Assembly (NCBI GenBank): GCA_034670405.1
Contig: JAXDDX010000018.1
Coordinates: forward strand, 3,348,501 to 3,412,500
Length of the DNA stretch: 64,000 nucleotides
Reading direction: 5' to 3'
Source of the DNA: Hoplostethus atlanticus
Taxonomy: Eukaryota > Chordata > Actinopteri > Trachichthyiformes > Trachichthyidae
Part shown: positions 25,688 to 38,815 of the stretch, in pieces
Layout of the letters: every line of letters starts with the position of its first letter
Numbering within the stretch: position 1 is the stretch's first letter
Position numbers and translations under genes: made by a program
The notes under the pieces: model-generated
Databases searched by the model: none
What the model was told of the DNA's origin: nothing
Seen by the model: the letters and a program-made list of their open reading frames with translations, nothing else

Positions 25688-26530
25688 ATGAGTCTGCCAC
25701 GGAACGGGACGTTGGAGAAGGTGGCATCCGAGCAGACCCAATCTGAGCCGGGCTCTCCAACCGGAGCAGGGTCAGGGGTCGTGGTGCCCCCCCCATACTC
25801 CTTGGGCAGCGCTGAAGCCGTAGACACCCCACTGGAGCTGAGGGGCTCCCTGGACTGCTGGGCATGCTCTGTACTGGTCACCGCACAGAACATGATCATA
25901 GCGTTGGTCAACGCTGGTTTAGCCAGCATTGTGTTCGGCACCATCCTCACCCCTGCTCTAGTCATGATCATATTCGGCTTCCTGTGCCACTCCACGGTGA
26001 GCCTGTCATTCAGAAGGAAAACCTTTTTTGGGATAAGAGAGAAAAGATGCAGGGTGAAGACGAGTGGGTCAGACTAGTAGTTTTGTAAGGGGACACAAAG
26101 AGTAGATAGGAGCAGTGTGTGTGTGTGTGTGTGTGTGTGCGCGGACATACAGTATGTGCATGCACTCCTTTGTCTGTCTTTGTCAGTGACTTTCTACCCA
26201 TGCCATTATTCAATTCCTTTTTGCTCCTGCTCTGGTTTCCAGGTTCAGCCCCATGGAACATCTGTATACTGTTCAGACCTGCTGGATGACGGCGGCTGCG
26301 TGGCTCTGTTGGTTGTGGGCTTCCTACTGCTCGCCCCTCTGCTGGTCCTGGCCCTAGCGGCCTACTGCCGCTTGGCCCGACACCTCCAGCTGGGCCTCTG
26401 CTTCATTCCCTACAGCCGCGCCGTCTACAAGAACCTGCCTGCCTCGCAGCACCGGGGTCTGGGTGGCGGAGGCTGCTGTGGCCCGCAGGGAGCATCAGAG
26501 AGAGAAGGGAAAGGCAGTGTATGGGTGTAG
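25688..26530 (+). CDS. tmem88: Transmembrane protein 88, two coding exons
   Basis: TMEM88 is a small multi-pass membrane protein that binds the PDZ domain of Dishevelled through its C-terminus and damps canonical Wnt signalling; in fish and mammals it acts in heart specification. Coding exons 25688-25996 and 26243-26530 join in phase 0 (198 residues; human 159). The N-terminus is hydrophilic. A long hydrophobic block (residues ~68-100, NMIIALVNAG then ALVMIIFGF) and a second one in exon 2 (~122-144, LLVVGFLLLAPLLVLAL) give the membrane part. The protein ends in the PDZ ligand VWV, the diagnostic TMEM88 tail. The start is the only ATG in frame after the acceptor at 25670. It lies next to kdm6b in the same orientation, as in human. 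The a/b paralogue was not resolved. Confidence 0.93.
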
Positions 26531-26572
26531 AGGAGAGGAGAGGAGAGGAGAGGAGAGGAGGGGAGAGGAGGG
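26531..26572. repeat. (GAGGA)n pentanucleotide repeat
   Basis: Purine-rich pentamer repeat beginning immediately after the tmem88 stop codon, so it lies in the 3' UTR. Confidence 0.85.
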
Positions 26573-26768
26573 TGGGGGTTGTATTTTGATATTTTGATGG
26601 AGTCGAGAAGAGGGCTCCTTTTAAAAGCAAATTGCTAAACTTAAATGCTGCTTGAAGTACTAATAACAGCCATTGTAAAACCCATTGTATTTCATCATAC
26701 ATTGATTGTTTCAAAGTAATATTGCTTTTTTATATTTAACCTTGATGTATTTTTACAACTTTTTCTAC

Positions 26769-26774
26769 AATAAA
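26769..26774 (+). terminator. tmem88: Polyadenylation signal AATAAA for tmem88
   Basis: A canonical AATAAA about 240 bases after the stop codon, followed by TGCTACTTGTACTGC and a T-rich stretch. This implies a short 3' UTR. Confidence 0.75.
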
Positions 26775-26799
26775 GTGCTACTTGTACTGCAAGCTGAGC

Positions 26800-28149
26800 T
26801 TTTTCTTTGCACCCCTGACATGATAGAATGGAGAATATGGGATTTCAGATGGAAGAGAAGAAGCAGCTACACCACGTTTGATTAGATTTAAACTTCTTAT
26901 CAACATTACTAAGTTAATTACTAAAGCAAGACAATGTATTTCCATGGATTGCAGCACTGTTTCTCAGAGTCATCAGAATAACAAGGGATGACGTTAAATT
27001 TCGGTCTTGTTTTTATTCCCCGGGCATTTACAATGTGGGACAACGTTTCTACAGTTGTTAAAATAGCTCATATGTCCACTAGTTACAAGCTAATTGTTTT
27101 AGATAAGGGTGATATCTGGATCATTTTGTAGCTTCCAGGGGCTACGTAGTCATCATGTTATCATTTCTTTGTTTCAGATTAACTTAGAAGCTGCTGCAAA
27201 CTCATTTTCTCAGCAGAGATGAGGCAGGTTGATGGATCTCTTTGAAGGCCATGGATTCACATTAAACATGACTGAGATCAGTGATCTGCCTTCTAATGCA
27301 GCAGATCTCATAAAGACATTCACACATACATAGACTAACTTATATGTGCTTGATTTAAATAAGTCACCTTTCCTCTAGTTGTTTGTTCATTTTCTAGTTG
27401 CTGTTTGTTAGTTTTTGTTTATTTTTGGAATAACACATTAGTTCAACAATTCAATTCCAAGGTAGAGCAAATATTTGCCTCCACGCAAATTTTACTCACT
27501 TACTGAAGGGGTAATCTATGACTTTCATCACTATCATATCGGCGAACAGTAGGAATTGCAATAAGATATGATTGTCCCTTTAAATTTTAAGTAATTAAAT
27601 AGAGTTTATTTAAGAAAAACAAGGTCTTCCTTCCACATTTTCCATTTTGTGAAAAACTCATCTTCATTCCAAAATGTTTGTATTTTGCAGACAATGGGAT
27701 ATAGTATATATTTTTTTAAATCTTAAATTGAGTGCTATTCCCATTTAAATCCACCAGGTGGAACCAGAGACGGCATCTGACATCTGATTGGTCTCACAAG
27801 CATGTCAGCACATTGCCACATTTGTCACTTCTTCATAAAGTCACAGTGCTTGAACTGCAATTTCTGTATTATTTCCGTCCTTCATATGCAATAAAACCAC
27901 TTGAAAGAGTTATAAAACCTTTATTCATATATAAATTACAAACAGGTCTGGCATGTGCTTGGATAAAACAAGAAAAGTGTAATGCAATAAATTCTTTTAA
28001 TGTGGTGGATAAAACCACTGCTATGTAGTAATATAGTGCTTTAATAGATCCTTATTTCAAATTAAAACTTTGGTTGGTATGATTATCTGGATTTATTTGC
28101 TTGTTATGGTTATCTGGACTTCCTGGTGTTGACAGATTGCAGTGTGAGT
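26800..28149. other. Convergent intergenic region, tmem88 to pcolce
   Basis: AT-rich with no supported coding frame. The right part is the likely pcolce 3' UTR: minus-strand AATAAA motifs occur at 27920-27925 and near 28091, and either could end the transcript. Nothing else was recognised. Confidence 0.5.
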
Positions 28150-31100
28150 TTAGCAGGGTTGTTTGCTGACATTCATTAATAGTTTGTGATGCTGGGGTTT
28201 ATACGGGGCCGTGAATGCACCAGGTGCCAGGGTGCCGATTCCGTCTTCATTCACTTGTCCCATGATAATGTAGTTGAAACCTACCGGAAACAAAGATTTA
28301 CCAGAAAGATCGATCAATGTTATATTTTTGCTTTATTTCAGTGTGTGTGTGTGTGTGTATGTGTTAGCATCTGCAAAGTAAAGAAATCAATACCTTTCCG
28401 CAGCAGTGGACACTTCTTGCATTCTGACACCAGCCTGACTGACATAGCCTCTTCATTTTGGGTGATGGTTAGCCGACCTGCCTTGTAGGCCTTAATGAGG
28501 GAGATACTGATATGAACTCTGCCCCGAGGAGCAGGGGTCAGAGCTGTCACCTTCCCTGTTATCACTGGGAAAAGGAGGGTTCAGTTAGAACACAACGTTT
28601 GATTGGTTATGCTGTAATGTGACTTGTGTGTGATTTGCTGTGAAAATCAAGGAACTCACCGAATTCACTGGCACAGAAACTAATCTTGATAGTGCCATCT
28701 CTTTTGCATGCCTTGGCACACAGTGGATTTACAGGGACTATCGTATAACAACACACAGTTAGTATCATACTTAAAAACACCTACATGAACACACAGCACA
28801 CACATAACTTGACACTTACCTGGCCTCTTTCTACTTGGTCTCGTGACTACCACCCTCCTATCCTGGCCAGTGGTGCCTGGTACATGGCCTCTTGTTGGCT
28901 TGACTGGTTTGGGTTTTCTTGTGGGCTCTGGGGCAGGAGGGGCCGTGGTGGTGGTGGTGATGGCAGGACGTTCAGGCGCAACAGGTTTGACGTCAGGTTT
29001 TGAGGGGACTGACTCCACGCGAGCTCCTGGTGCAGAGTCAACAGTCAGTATCTGAGTGCCGCGCGGGACGCTGGTATAGCTGGCCATGAATCCATCGGAT
29101 GTCACACTGAGGTCAGACACAAACTGGACTAGCAGGACATTGCCATTAGTAATAATGGGCCTATGGGAGGCACAGGGAGGAGAGAGAAAGTAGGTGAAAA
29201 GGGGAATTAGTAACAGACAATTTACAACTGAATGCCAACAAAATACCAACATCCATAAACAAACCCATTGCAGTGTGACCTGCTGTACTTACTCAGGGGC
29301 CCTATCTCCACAGTATTTTCCAATTAGACGAGAGTCGTCTTTCTCTCCACCATTGAAGAATGCCACGTAGTCAAAGCGGCAATAGGTGTCAGCCTCCAGG
29401 ACAAACTTATCAAACTTCACCTGAATTACCTGGTACCCAAATATATACAGACAGAAACTGTTATACTCAAAACAATTCAAAATTAATGGTTGAAAAACTG
29501 TTGTGTATGTGCATTTGAGAAAATAAAAGTGTGCTGGTGACCATATCGGGTTCCACAGTGATAAGCCAGGAGCAGCTGGTTCCTGGTGGGTACTTGTTGT
29601 CTGGCCAGTTGGGTGTCTTGATTTCTCCCTGGGCCTTTGTTATCTTCCCCCCACAGAATTGCTGGTCTGAAACAAGACATGCACACTCCATTAGGACATG
29701 AATGACAATATCAATAGATAGTATTCGTAAAATGTGACTGCGTACTGTCTACGTATGGTTTGCTTCCGCTGAAATAGGTCACGAATCCTCTGCCATGTGT
29801 CTCTGCATCGGTCACCATCTCTAGCATCATGGTGTTGGTCGTGGAAATGAGAGAGCCGGGCCGGAAAGTTCCACAAAACCGGCCCAGCTTTTGCACCATG
29901 TTGGAGTGGCCATTGTACACATCCAGATAGTCGTAGCGACAGAGCGAGTCAGCCTCCAGGTCAAAAATACGGAACGAGAGCATGACCACGTTGCCCTCTG
30001 GGACCTGGGAATCAGAGAGTACTCATGAGTCTGTGGATGATGAATCACAGGCTGAATGAAGGAGTAAGCCTTTAGATATGGGGCAGGGTGAGTCACTCAC
30101 AGTGATGCGCCAAGTGCATTTGCTGTTAGGTTTGTAGAAGCTTGGAAACCCCTCACTGCCGATGAAGCCAGAGTCTGCAACCAGGTCTCCTCCACAGAGG
30201 AACACAGGCCTGCAATCCAACAAGACAGTGGGAAGAAAGAGGTTATACCAAGTAGAGACAGAGAATATTATGAAGAGTGTATGGCATCAGCTACTGTATG
30301 TCAAGACAATGCAAGCTTAATAGTGCATTAAGACTCTCACAACCCTGTCACAAGTATTTTGATTCACTTCCTCAGCAGATAGTATCTAAACCCCTCAACA
30401 AAAATGTTTCCTCTTGGCATCCTGTGGTCCTGAGGTTACTGAGAAGGGATTCTCTCCTTCTTCTTTTTTTTTTAGTGTACAGATAACGAACTTGTGGTTA
30501 TTTTTGCTTATGACTTCCCCTGTGGAGGTCTATAAGAGGAGGAGCAAGAAAGAAGAAACTTAATAAGAAGAAACAACCATCAAAGTTATTAATGTCAATC
30601 CCTAAGCTCTATAGCATGAGGACGTGACGTGTTTACTCATACTCATTCATCCCAAACATTGACTGATATATCAGATTTGAAATAGTAAACATCATAAAAG
30701 GCCCCAAAAATGGAAAATATATTCTTTGTTCCCCACCTATGGAAAGATGTGCTTATATGCCGTTGGATATACCGTGGAGTTATAAAGCTGAAAAGAAAAC
30801 TGGACTATATTAGAGAAGATCATAAGAAAAGAAAAGTGAGATGTGCTAAAAAAAATAATGCAATCCTTCATGCCTCATTCTGAAGAAGATTTTGAGGAAA
30901 TTTTGCTGAAGAAAGAAGACACCAACAAAATTTGCCTTTCAGGCTCCGTGCTCGTCATATTCAGGATACTCAGATACAATGGAGAAATCAACTCTTTCAC
31001 AACACGAGAGCTCAGACAGTCAAGATGGCCAGAGCCAAGCCTCACTGATTCGACCCCACAGGCAGAACCAAAAGCATTAACATCTGTTGCAGCTCAGCCA

Positions 31101-31464
31101 CTGCAGACACATCACGAGCCAAAAAACAACAGGACAACTCTGTGCCCAAGTAAACACTACACTGGAAAGAATTCACTTACGGATACAGGAAAGAATTCAG
31201 AGGATGCATTTGTCATCTTAACGCTGTGGATTATTTCTTTAAAACTAGCAAACTGTCATGAGGAATAGTATCACATTAAACACATCACCCAGTCACGTGA
31301 ATGAGCACTACAACCCATCTCTGTAGGAAACTGTCGTAGACGTATATATGTATACATTCTCACCTGGTGTTGTTGGTCTGCTGTTGTTGCGTCTGAGCCC
31401 GTGCACATCCTAAACTCAGAGACAGGAACAAGGAGAGACCCCAGATGCAGCTCTCACACTTCAT
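28150..31464 (-). CDS. pcolce: Procollagen C-endopeptidase enhancer, nine coding exons
   Basis: PCOLCE is a secreted glycoprotein that binds the C-propeptide of fibrillar procollagens and speeds its removal by BMP1/tolloid proteases. Coding exons in order: 31464-31364, 30209-30101, 30004-29746, 29666-29542, 29429-29293, 29160-28820, 28737-28660, 28564-28394, 28280-28150 (1,452 nt, 483 residues; human 449). The start MKCESC opens a hydrophobic signal peptide that ends near residue 23. CUB1 is about residues 39-150 ([30 protein letters not shown]). CUB2 is about 161-272 ([24 protein letters not shown]). A Thr/Pro/Lys-rich linker follows (~280-357), then the NTR domain from Cys364 to the terminal Cys483 (KQPC). 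All junctions are GT-AG. The donor of exon 4 (ATG|GTCACC) is weak. PCOLCE2 is the main alternative; the long Pro/Thr linker favours PCOLCE. Confidence 0.93.
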
Positions 31465-33869
31465 GATGCAGCGTTGCACACAAAGCAACAGACTATAGCA
31501 GAAAAGGGGAGATGGTAGCACGAGGCAAGAGGTGAAAGACAAGGGGGTGGAGGCCACTTGTGAGGGGCGGAGTGAATCAATGACCGGGGGAAAGAATGGG
31601 AGAAAGTCTGAGTCTGAGAATGGATAAAGAGAGAGACAGAGATGCTGACAGGACAGCAGTTGTGAGAAAGCGCCACATGACGTGAGTGGGAAGGGACAGG
31701 AGAAAAAAAAGCTTTAATTAGGACCAGATGTTTTCACCATAACACTGGTGTCAATGTACAGAGGGGGCAGAGAGGAATTGGGACTACTTTCAGTTGCAAG
31801 TGAGTCTTTCTGTGCGTAGATTTACTTCACCATAGTATTTGGTATAATTGTGACAGCAGATGTTAACATTGTTGTCTGATGATTGTCAAAGAAACTCTGA
31901 AAAGTAGTTTGAATGGTCAGTAGCTCCACATGTCTGGTCCATAGTGGCTGATTGTTATGTAGGGGGTGCACAGGTGGAGGCAGAGCCTGAGGGTCTGGGG
32001 GCTGTAAGGCCACGCCTCTCTGCATTCCAGTGCAGGCCAGGATGGATACCTTTAATTAATAAACAAAATCATTACTCTTAATAACAACTGTAACTGACAA
32101 TACATGAGGGATCCATCCATCTTTCAATAGACGAGACACAAAGTATCGCAGGTATCGTCTAATCTAATAATGTCTTTCCTTCAACCATGTTTCCCCAAGC
32201 CCCAGGGGCTCCTTTGGCTCCATAACATCTGAGTCAGAGAGCTCCCATTTGCCCCCACAATCCACCAAGGCAGCAATAACACTCCAGAGGGGGAGGCGTT
32301 CTCTCTCTGTGGAGATTTGCTGATGAGCCAACCCTTTGGCCTACATTACTGAGGCCTGTGGAGGGGAAGTGGTTTCATTAATGCCATAAAACCAACCACA
32401 TTTAGGGACTACAGAGCTGCAGCACCTTGATCAAAGCCTGGAGGAGGTGGCATGGACAGCCTAGAGGTTCACATAGCAGAGTTGCAATAGATCTGTCCCC
32501 ATTTACAGGTGGCTTATGACTTTCACTGCCCATTCCTCTGATTTTGTACTTAGTTAAGTCATTCTTAGGCCTCATAGCCTGCTTGATATAGTGATGCTGC
32601 AACACGTAAAGACTTGAAAATACATTGAGCATCCACTGGTCCTGCTGTGCTGTGTTTGTGTAAAGCTAAAGTCCCGATAAGAGGCAGCACAAGCAGGAAT
32701 GTGATGACGTGCAGCGTCTGCTGGGGGCGGATGGTGTCCGTCTGAATGTGCGCAACTGTGCTGTTGCTGCCATTATATGTGGGAGTAAAAGTGACCTTTA
32801 CACTTCGCAGGAATCTCAGCCAAGGGTGTCGTTTTCTGCCACAACTCCTTAAGGATCCTTCGAGTCGGACATTCCTTTTGTAGAGTCACAGGGAGTAGCA
32901 GTGGGAGGGAGACAGACGGGTAAGGAGAGGAGGGTTTGAACAGTTTTTGTAGAAACGTAGTGCAAAGTTGTTTTTTAAGGGACCCTGGAGTAAGTTATGT
33001 TCATGTCTTCCTAGTCCAACGGATCACCGTGGTATACTGCACACATTGCTGTGCAAAGAGCTCCCATATCATGCCCAGATTAAGCTAATGTCTTGTGAAG
33101 TGGAAAAACGGCATGCAAACTGCCCTCCTGAAGCGTGCAGTTGCATGAACACATCTGAGAAGGTGAAAAACACAAAACTGTTGATTTCACAACAATCATA
33201 CGCCCATCTGTTCTCTGTAATTGTGGTTTCACTCACAGGCGCGCTCCCAAAAAGATCAGGCTACCAAAAACACACGTAGGCCAACTGTCACATGACCTCA
33301 GAGATGAATACAAACATATGCAGAAACAATATGATTTTACTGGAATAATGGTTTCCGGGTAGGGAAATTCAAAATAACATTGCAGATGAAACCAGACAGT
33401 AGGAGGCTCCAAGCTGCATGAAGAGGAATGTTGAGTACATCTATAAAGGCAGGTCACAACATGCGTTCTTCACTGGATATTGCTCTGGGTGAAGTCTGTA
33501 GGCATCCTAAAGAAACGTAGACATTACTATGGGATGCATGAATGTTATGAGCCTTCACTGAGATTTCATGACTACTGTTCAGGAGACGCATCACCATTTG
33601 CCAGGGATGGAAATGACAGCCAGAGCTAGAAAAGCTTTCGCAATGGAAACAACACATAGCTTGAAAGCCTGTCTTTTCCCCAAGCATTAGACAAAAAATG
33701 TGTTTTCTCTTCTCAAATATGAAGAGCACAGTGGAATTTTCAGACGTGCTCAACTCATTGCAAATGACTATAGCATGTATCATCGATTAGTCACATTTAA
33801 TTACTTTTTTGTTGTTTACATGCTCCAACTATTAAATGAAATACTAAATTTCCAAAATGATATCAGTTA

Positions 33870-34700
33870 TAATAATAATAATAAACAAACTTTGTTTGTA
33901 TAGCGCATTTCATACAAAAAAAAACAAAGTGCTTTACATTAAAAGGAAAGAAAAAGGGGAAATATAAGAAAAAGGAGAAATAGGAGTGCAATAATGAAAA
34001 TAGAGAAAAAAATTACTTAAAATTGAGCATTTTGAAACAAAAGGCTTTGCATTAAGAAAGTATACAGTCAAGTGTTAAAAGTGTAAAGAGTGCTAATTAA
34101 AAGCTTACTTGAAAAGATATGTTTCAAGCAGTCATTTAAAAATGCCCACAGAGCCTGCCTCTCTAATATCCCTTGGTAAGGTCTTCCACAATTCAGGCGT
34201 ATAGTTAAAGAACGCTGCATCCCCAATCTTCTATTGGGAGGGGTTATGAGCTACCAGAAGGCCAGCATAACAGCACACAAGGGCATGTATAGGAACATAA
34301 AACAACAGGGGATCTGCAATGTAGGCTGCAATGTAGTAGAAGGACTTCCAGGGGGTACAGGGTACCAGTGCAGTGTGGCTAGTACTGGAGTGATGTGTTC
34401 TCTCGTTTTGTTCTTGTCAGCAGTCTAGGTGTAGAGGTCTGAATAAGTTGTAGCTTCTCAATTGACTTTTTAGGAAGACCAGTAAAAAGAGCACTGCAGT
34501 AGTCCAAGCTACTTGAAATGAAGGCATGAATTAGCTTTTCAGCATCTTGTTGGGTTAGGAATGGCTGTACCTTGGCAATATTTCTGAGGTGAAAGAAAGC
34601 TGTTTTAGTAACCTTGCTTATGTGTGATTTGAAACTCAAGTCAGAGTTTAAGATAACACCCAGGCTTGTTACTTTAACCAAGGCAGTCAAATTTCAACAG
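33870..34700 (-). mobile_element. 5'-truncated L2-type LINE remnant
   Basis: On the minus strand, 34690-34379 encodes the C-terminal end of a fish L2/CR1-group reverse transcriptase: LGVILNSDLSFKSHIS, TAFFHLRNIAK, DAEKLIHAF, SSLDYCSALFTGLPKKS. The frame continues in broken form to the 3' end, where the typical TATAGCGCATTTC/TTTGTATAGCGC motif is followed by an ATT-type repeat tail (33868-33883). The 5' part and endonuclease are missing, so it cannot move. Confidence 0.85.
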
Positions 34701-36059
34701 AACTATTGATATCAACAGAAGTGATAACAGAATCACTTCACCTATCTGCTCTATTGTCTGCCTGTGTTAAGGTACATAGTGAATGATCTGGGTTCAATTC
34801 CCACTCTGTACAGTATATTTTCTGCTCATTCATCATGTTTGCCTACCTTTGCCTGACATAGTAATATATATTATTATGCATTAACCATTACACTCTATAT
34901 GCAGAGAAATGTCTGGAATGAAACAAGGATGTTCATTTGGATGAGGCAACAAGGAATTCATACAGATATGGAAGGAAAGAGAGAAAAGAAATGCTCAAAG
35001 CGGGTAGCATGTAATAATTTGATCCACAAATGTAGATTGAACAGTTTGCATGCTAAAATTGGCTAAGAAATATGCTGTAGCAATATAGTAGATAGATGTA
35101 TCTGTAAATTTGGGGACATATTGTGTGATGATACTGAGGACAATACATGCATCCAGTCATATTTAGCCATTCACATTTATCTGTCACTTTGTGTCACTAT
35201 GGTCATCATTTTGTGACTTTCCCTCTGAACAGTGTACGCAGAGAGGTCGAGGTGACCCTTGGTGGTGAAAACATGATACTACATCCTGGGCCGTGGCGCC
35301 GTGTGGGAGGCGGGGTTTACTTCACCCAGATTGAGGCTGCTAGTGAAAATGTCAGTCTGTTCATTGTTTGAATGAAATGATAGAAAACCAACACAATGCT
35401 TCTGTTAATTAGACCATTCCTGCTTGAATCAAATCGTGAATCAATAGTCTGTACGAGTATTTTGACACAGATCCTGTGCAGGCAGCAATGAAAGGTGACC
35501 TGTGTGCTGTTTAATCTGTGTAGCATACATATATACGTATTCGTATAGGGACCGAAATGGCATTTCTCCATTTAATTGTAGGGACCTTTAGTAACATGAG
35601 AACAATTATTACCATAGAAAAAAACACTGCACACGACACCTTTTGTGGTCACTATTTGAGTGTTGTGGATTGAGTTCTGTGTACGAATTGCGGTTTTATT
35701 CTGAAAAGATCTCGCCGGAAGTCTTATTCTTGTTCTGGCTGACTGAACAGAGCCGAGTCTCACTGGGGCAGTCTAACGCTAGATCTCAGTGAGGAAGTAA
35801 AAACAGGTACGTTAGAGCCAGGTGATGTGATGTGGTTGTCCCTCATGCTGAAAATAAGTCCTGACGAATCATTACAATGTAATGAAGAGAGGTGATTTCG
35901 TGCGTGGTCTCGCAGCCTTCACCGCTGCAAACACGTCGGAGGTGTACTAGAAAATAAAAGTCTCCTGAAGCAACACACAATGACGGCTCGTTCAAAGCAC
36001 CCTGTGTTTTCAAGGTTATGTGGATTTGACAGATACGTTTTCCTAATTTTATAGTCCTT

Positions 36060-36127
36060 TTTAAATATACTATTACTACTACTGCTGCTACTACTATTAG
36101 TACTACTAATATATTATTATTATTATA
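36060..36127. repeat. TA-rich trinucleotide tract
   Basis: Imperfect ACT/ATT/TTA trinucleotides. Simple repeat. Confidence 0.75.
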
Positions 36128-38719
36128 CAATATTGATAATGTTTTAATAATAGCCTGTTACAACCTTTTGCATGTCAGGATTATAATCTTTATATGGTAG
36201 CAAAATGGGGATGAGTGCCGCATATACCATTTGTGTATATCTGTAGAATTAAGAGGTGTGTTTGTGTGTGTGTGTGTGTGGGAGGTTCTTGTAGCAGGCT
36301 TTGAAAGGACCTTGAAACCATATTAGCCCAAAGGCCTTATTTGACTTTGGACAAAGTGTGTAAGCGTGCCTTTTAATGGCTTCAGGGCCCTCTGCTTGCA
36401 TCACATTTAGATGTAATTAGGAATAATTAAAGAAAATAAGTTTATCTTTGTACTGATAATAAATTTATGCTTATTCATACAGGTCACATAAGGTTCATAA
36501 GAGTCCCAGAATCGCAGTCAAAATTGCATCTGCCCATTGCTGCACACCCACAAAGCACATGAAGCACACACAAAAGTACAAGTTGTCATAATTACTGTTT
36601 TTCCAATATACATATATTTCATGATGTTCATCAATATAATAAGACATTGATAGATTTACACTACAATTATTTTATGTACTTCTGTTTTTCAATCAGTTTC
36701 CTCTCATGTACGTTGAATCAATCTTGTTTAGTTTCTAATCCCATACCAAATGACAGCACAATAAATCTATCAATAAATAAAGCAAAGAAAAACAAAAATA
36801 AAAGCACATTGCCCATGATCTTCCAGTCCTGTCCCTCCTGTAAGGCCAGATGAACAGGGGCAATATGGGCCTTCATCCCGAAACCCCAGTCCCAAAGAGA
36901 AATCAAATTCTTTCCTCAAAAATAAACAGATTTAAACAAAAAATATATATATTGTAGATACAAACAGCAATCTGATGTAAACCGTAGAATTATTTTAAGC
37001 ATTCTGGACATTTGAAGGTAAAAATACTTTTTCAATTAACTTCCCATTTTCTTGACTTTTACCCATCAGTGCTTACACACAAACAATTTAATGACATCTG
37101 GAATTATTACTAAATTGATGCCAAGGAAAAACACAATATTTGGTTCAGAAATAAAACAAGTTAAAAGTGTATTAAACAGAATATTGTACATTTATAGCCA
37201 TCCTGTAAAAGCTCAGAGTCTCAAAAGGTTCCCTCCTATTGCTGCATTCATTCCATTTGGGGGTAAACAGTAAAGATGACTTGAGCTGGACCTGGCACAA
37301 ATATCAAGAAGCTTTCACTCCTCAACGCTTACTAAGTGACTCTTTGTCGAAGGTTCAGAGTTTTATCTTCATTTAATTCACCTTCAGTTGATTCAATTAC
37401 AAGTTTCCGACTTGTAATTCAAACGTGGAAGAGGGTGTGAACTGGATTACCCCCATATGGCTTGAACACAGCGTATGTTGAGATCACTGAACGATTCTTG
37501 AGGTTGACATAAAACAATATTCTCCACCAAATCATGTTCCCATCTCACCAGATTTAGAAATTACAACAGAAAAAAGTGCCACGGTGTTAAAATATGTGCA
37601 CTTCTTTTCTTACAGACAATAAAGCAACAGAAAAAGAGAGAGCGCTCACTTCAATTTCACCGTTGTGACCAAATTTGTTGAGCACTCTCAGCACAACAGT
37701 TTGATTTATGAATAACACAGAAGTCCTACCCCAATCAGTAGTGTTATGTCACTTCAGTCCACCTGGATGATAACTCCTGCGGGATGGTTGAAATGACCAT
37801 ATTTGAAACTCTACAATATTTTTATATTGCCAGAAAATCCAATTTTACATTTTTTTTTGTTTATATAATTTCTGGCCTCATCTATATTTTGATAAATTGC
37901 TAATATATTGAACCTGAGGATATAGGACCCCCTACCCCCCAAAACACCCCCATATTACAACACCAAACAATACAGATTTTTTTTAAACGTTTTTTCTTGT
38001 TTTTTGTCTAACAGCTATAGTTAAAGTTTATATATCTTTTCATTTTAAAACTGTTGTCAGCACTACGGACACACAGAAAAAGAAGAGTTGTGCTATTATT
38101 AGTTATAGGATCATGTGTCTAAAGACTTGTTACAGATTTAAGTAGCTCTTCAGACCTAGATACACACAGCCTCATGTTGGGGAAATTTAATTTGCAGTTT
38201 TGAAGCATGTTGTCCTTTACGTTTTGGTTTACCTTGCATATGTTAGAATGGCACATCTAGGGTGGGGTGACACACCATGTGCACAGTGTGTAAGGGTTAG
38301 AAGGTCTTAATCATGGATGTTCGGGTTAAGGGTAAGCTTTTAAAACAGAGTAGGATGGTTGCTTTTCACATAAGCTTGGAAAACCTGTTTCTTTCCACTT
38401 GTTTTTGATGGCAATTGGCAGCATAAGCATGAAAATCTGGTCTTTGGTAAATAGTCTGTAATTTACTTTTGCTCTACTTGGAGGAAATAAAGGGCGGGGG
38501 CACTCTAAGGCAAGGGGTGGGGGTCAGTATGGTTGGGGTCCTTCACCTGTAAAAATGGTTTTCTAATCCTCTGTGTTAGAGCTGGGTGGTAGATCTGTAA
38601 CCTCTCTGCTTGTGTACTTAAGTTGTCATGGAAACAACTTGCCCTTACTTTGAGATTTAAGCGGCCTAATCTGTCAGGATAAACTAGGGATATTCCCAAA
38701 ACAGGCGGAGCTACTCTAA

Positions 38720-38815
38720 CACACACACACACACACACGCATGCACACACACATACACACATGCACGCACACACACACACACACGCACGCACGCACGCAC
38801 ACACACACATACACA
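38720..38815. repeat. (CA)n/(CGCA)n microsatellite
   Basis: CA units mixed with GCAC/CGCA and TACA variants over about 95 bases. It makes a false Cys-Val open frame on the minus strand. Confidence 0.9.

Noticed and set aside
31822-32025. Minus-strand open frame upstream of pcolce as an extra pcolce exon
   Set aside because: pcolce already has a complete start with a signal peptide at 31464. No domain was recognised and no splice link is required.
35700-35820. Possible first exon or promoter with an ETS-like CCGGAAGT and a donor-like CAG|GTACG
   Set aside because: No downstream plus-strand gene could be attached to it.
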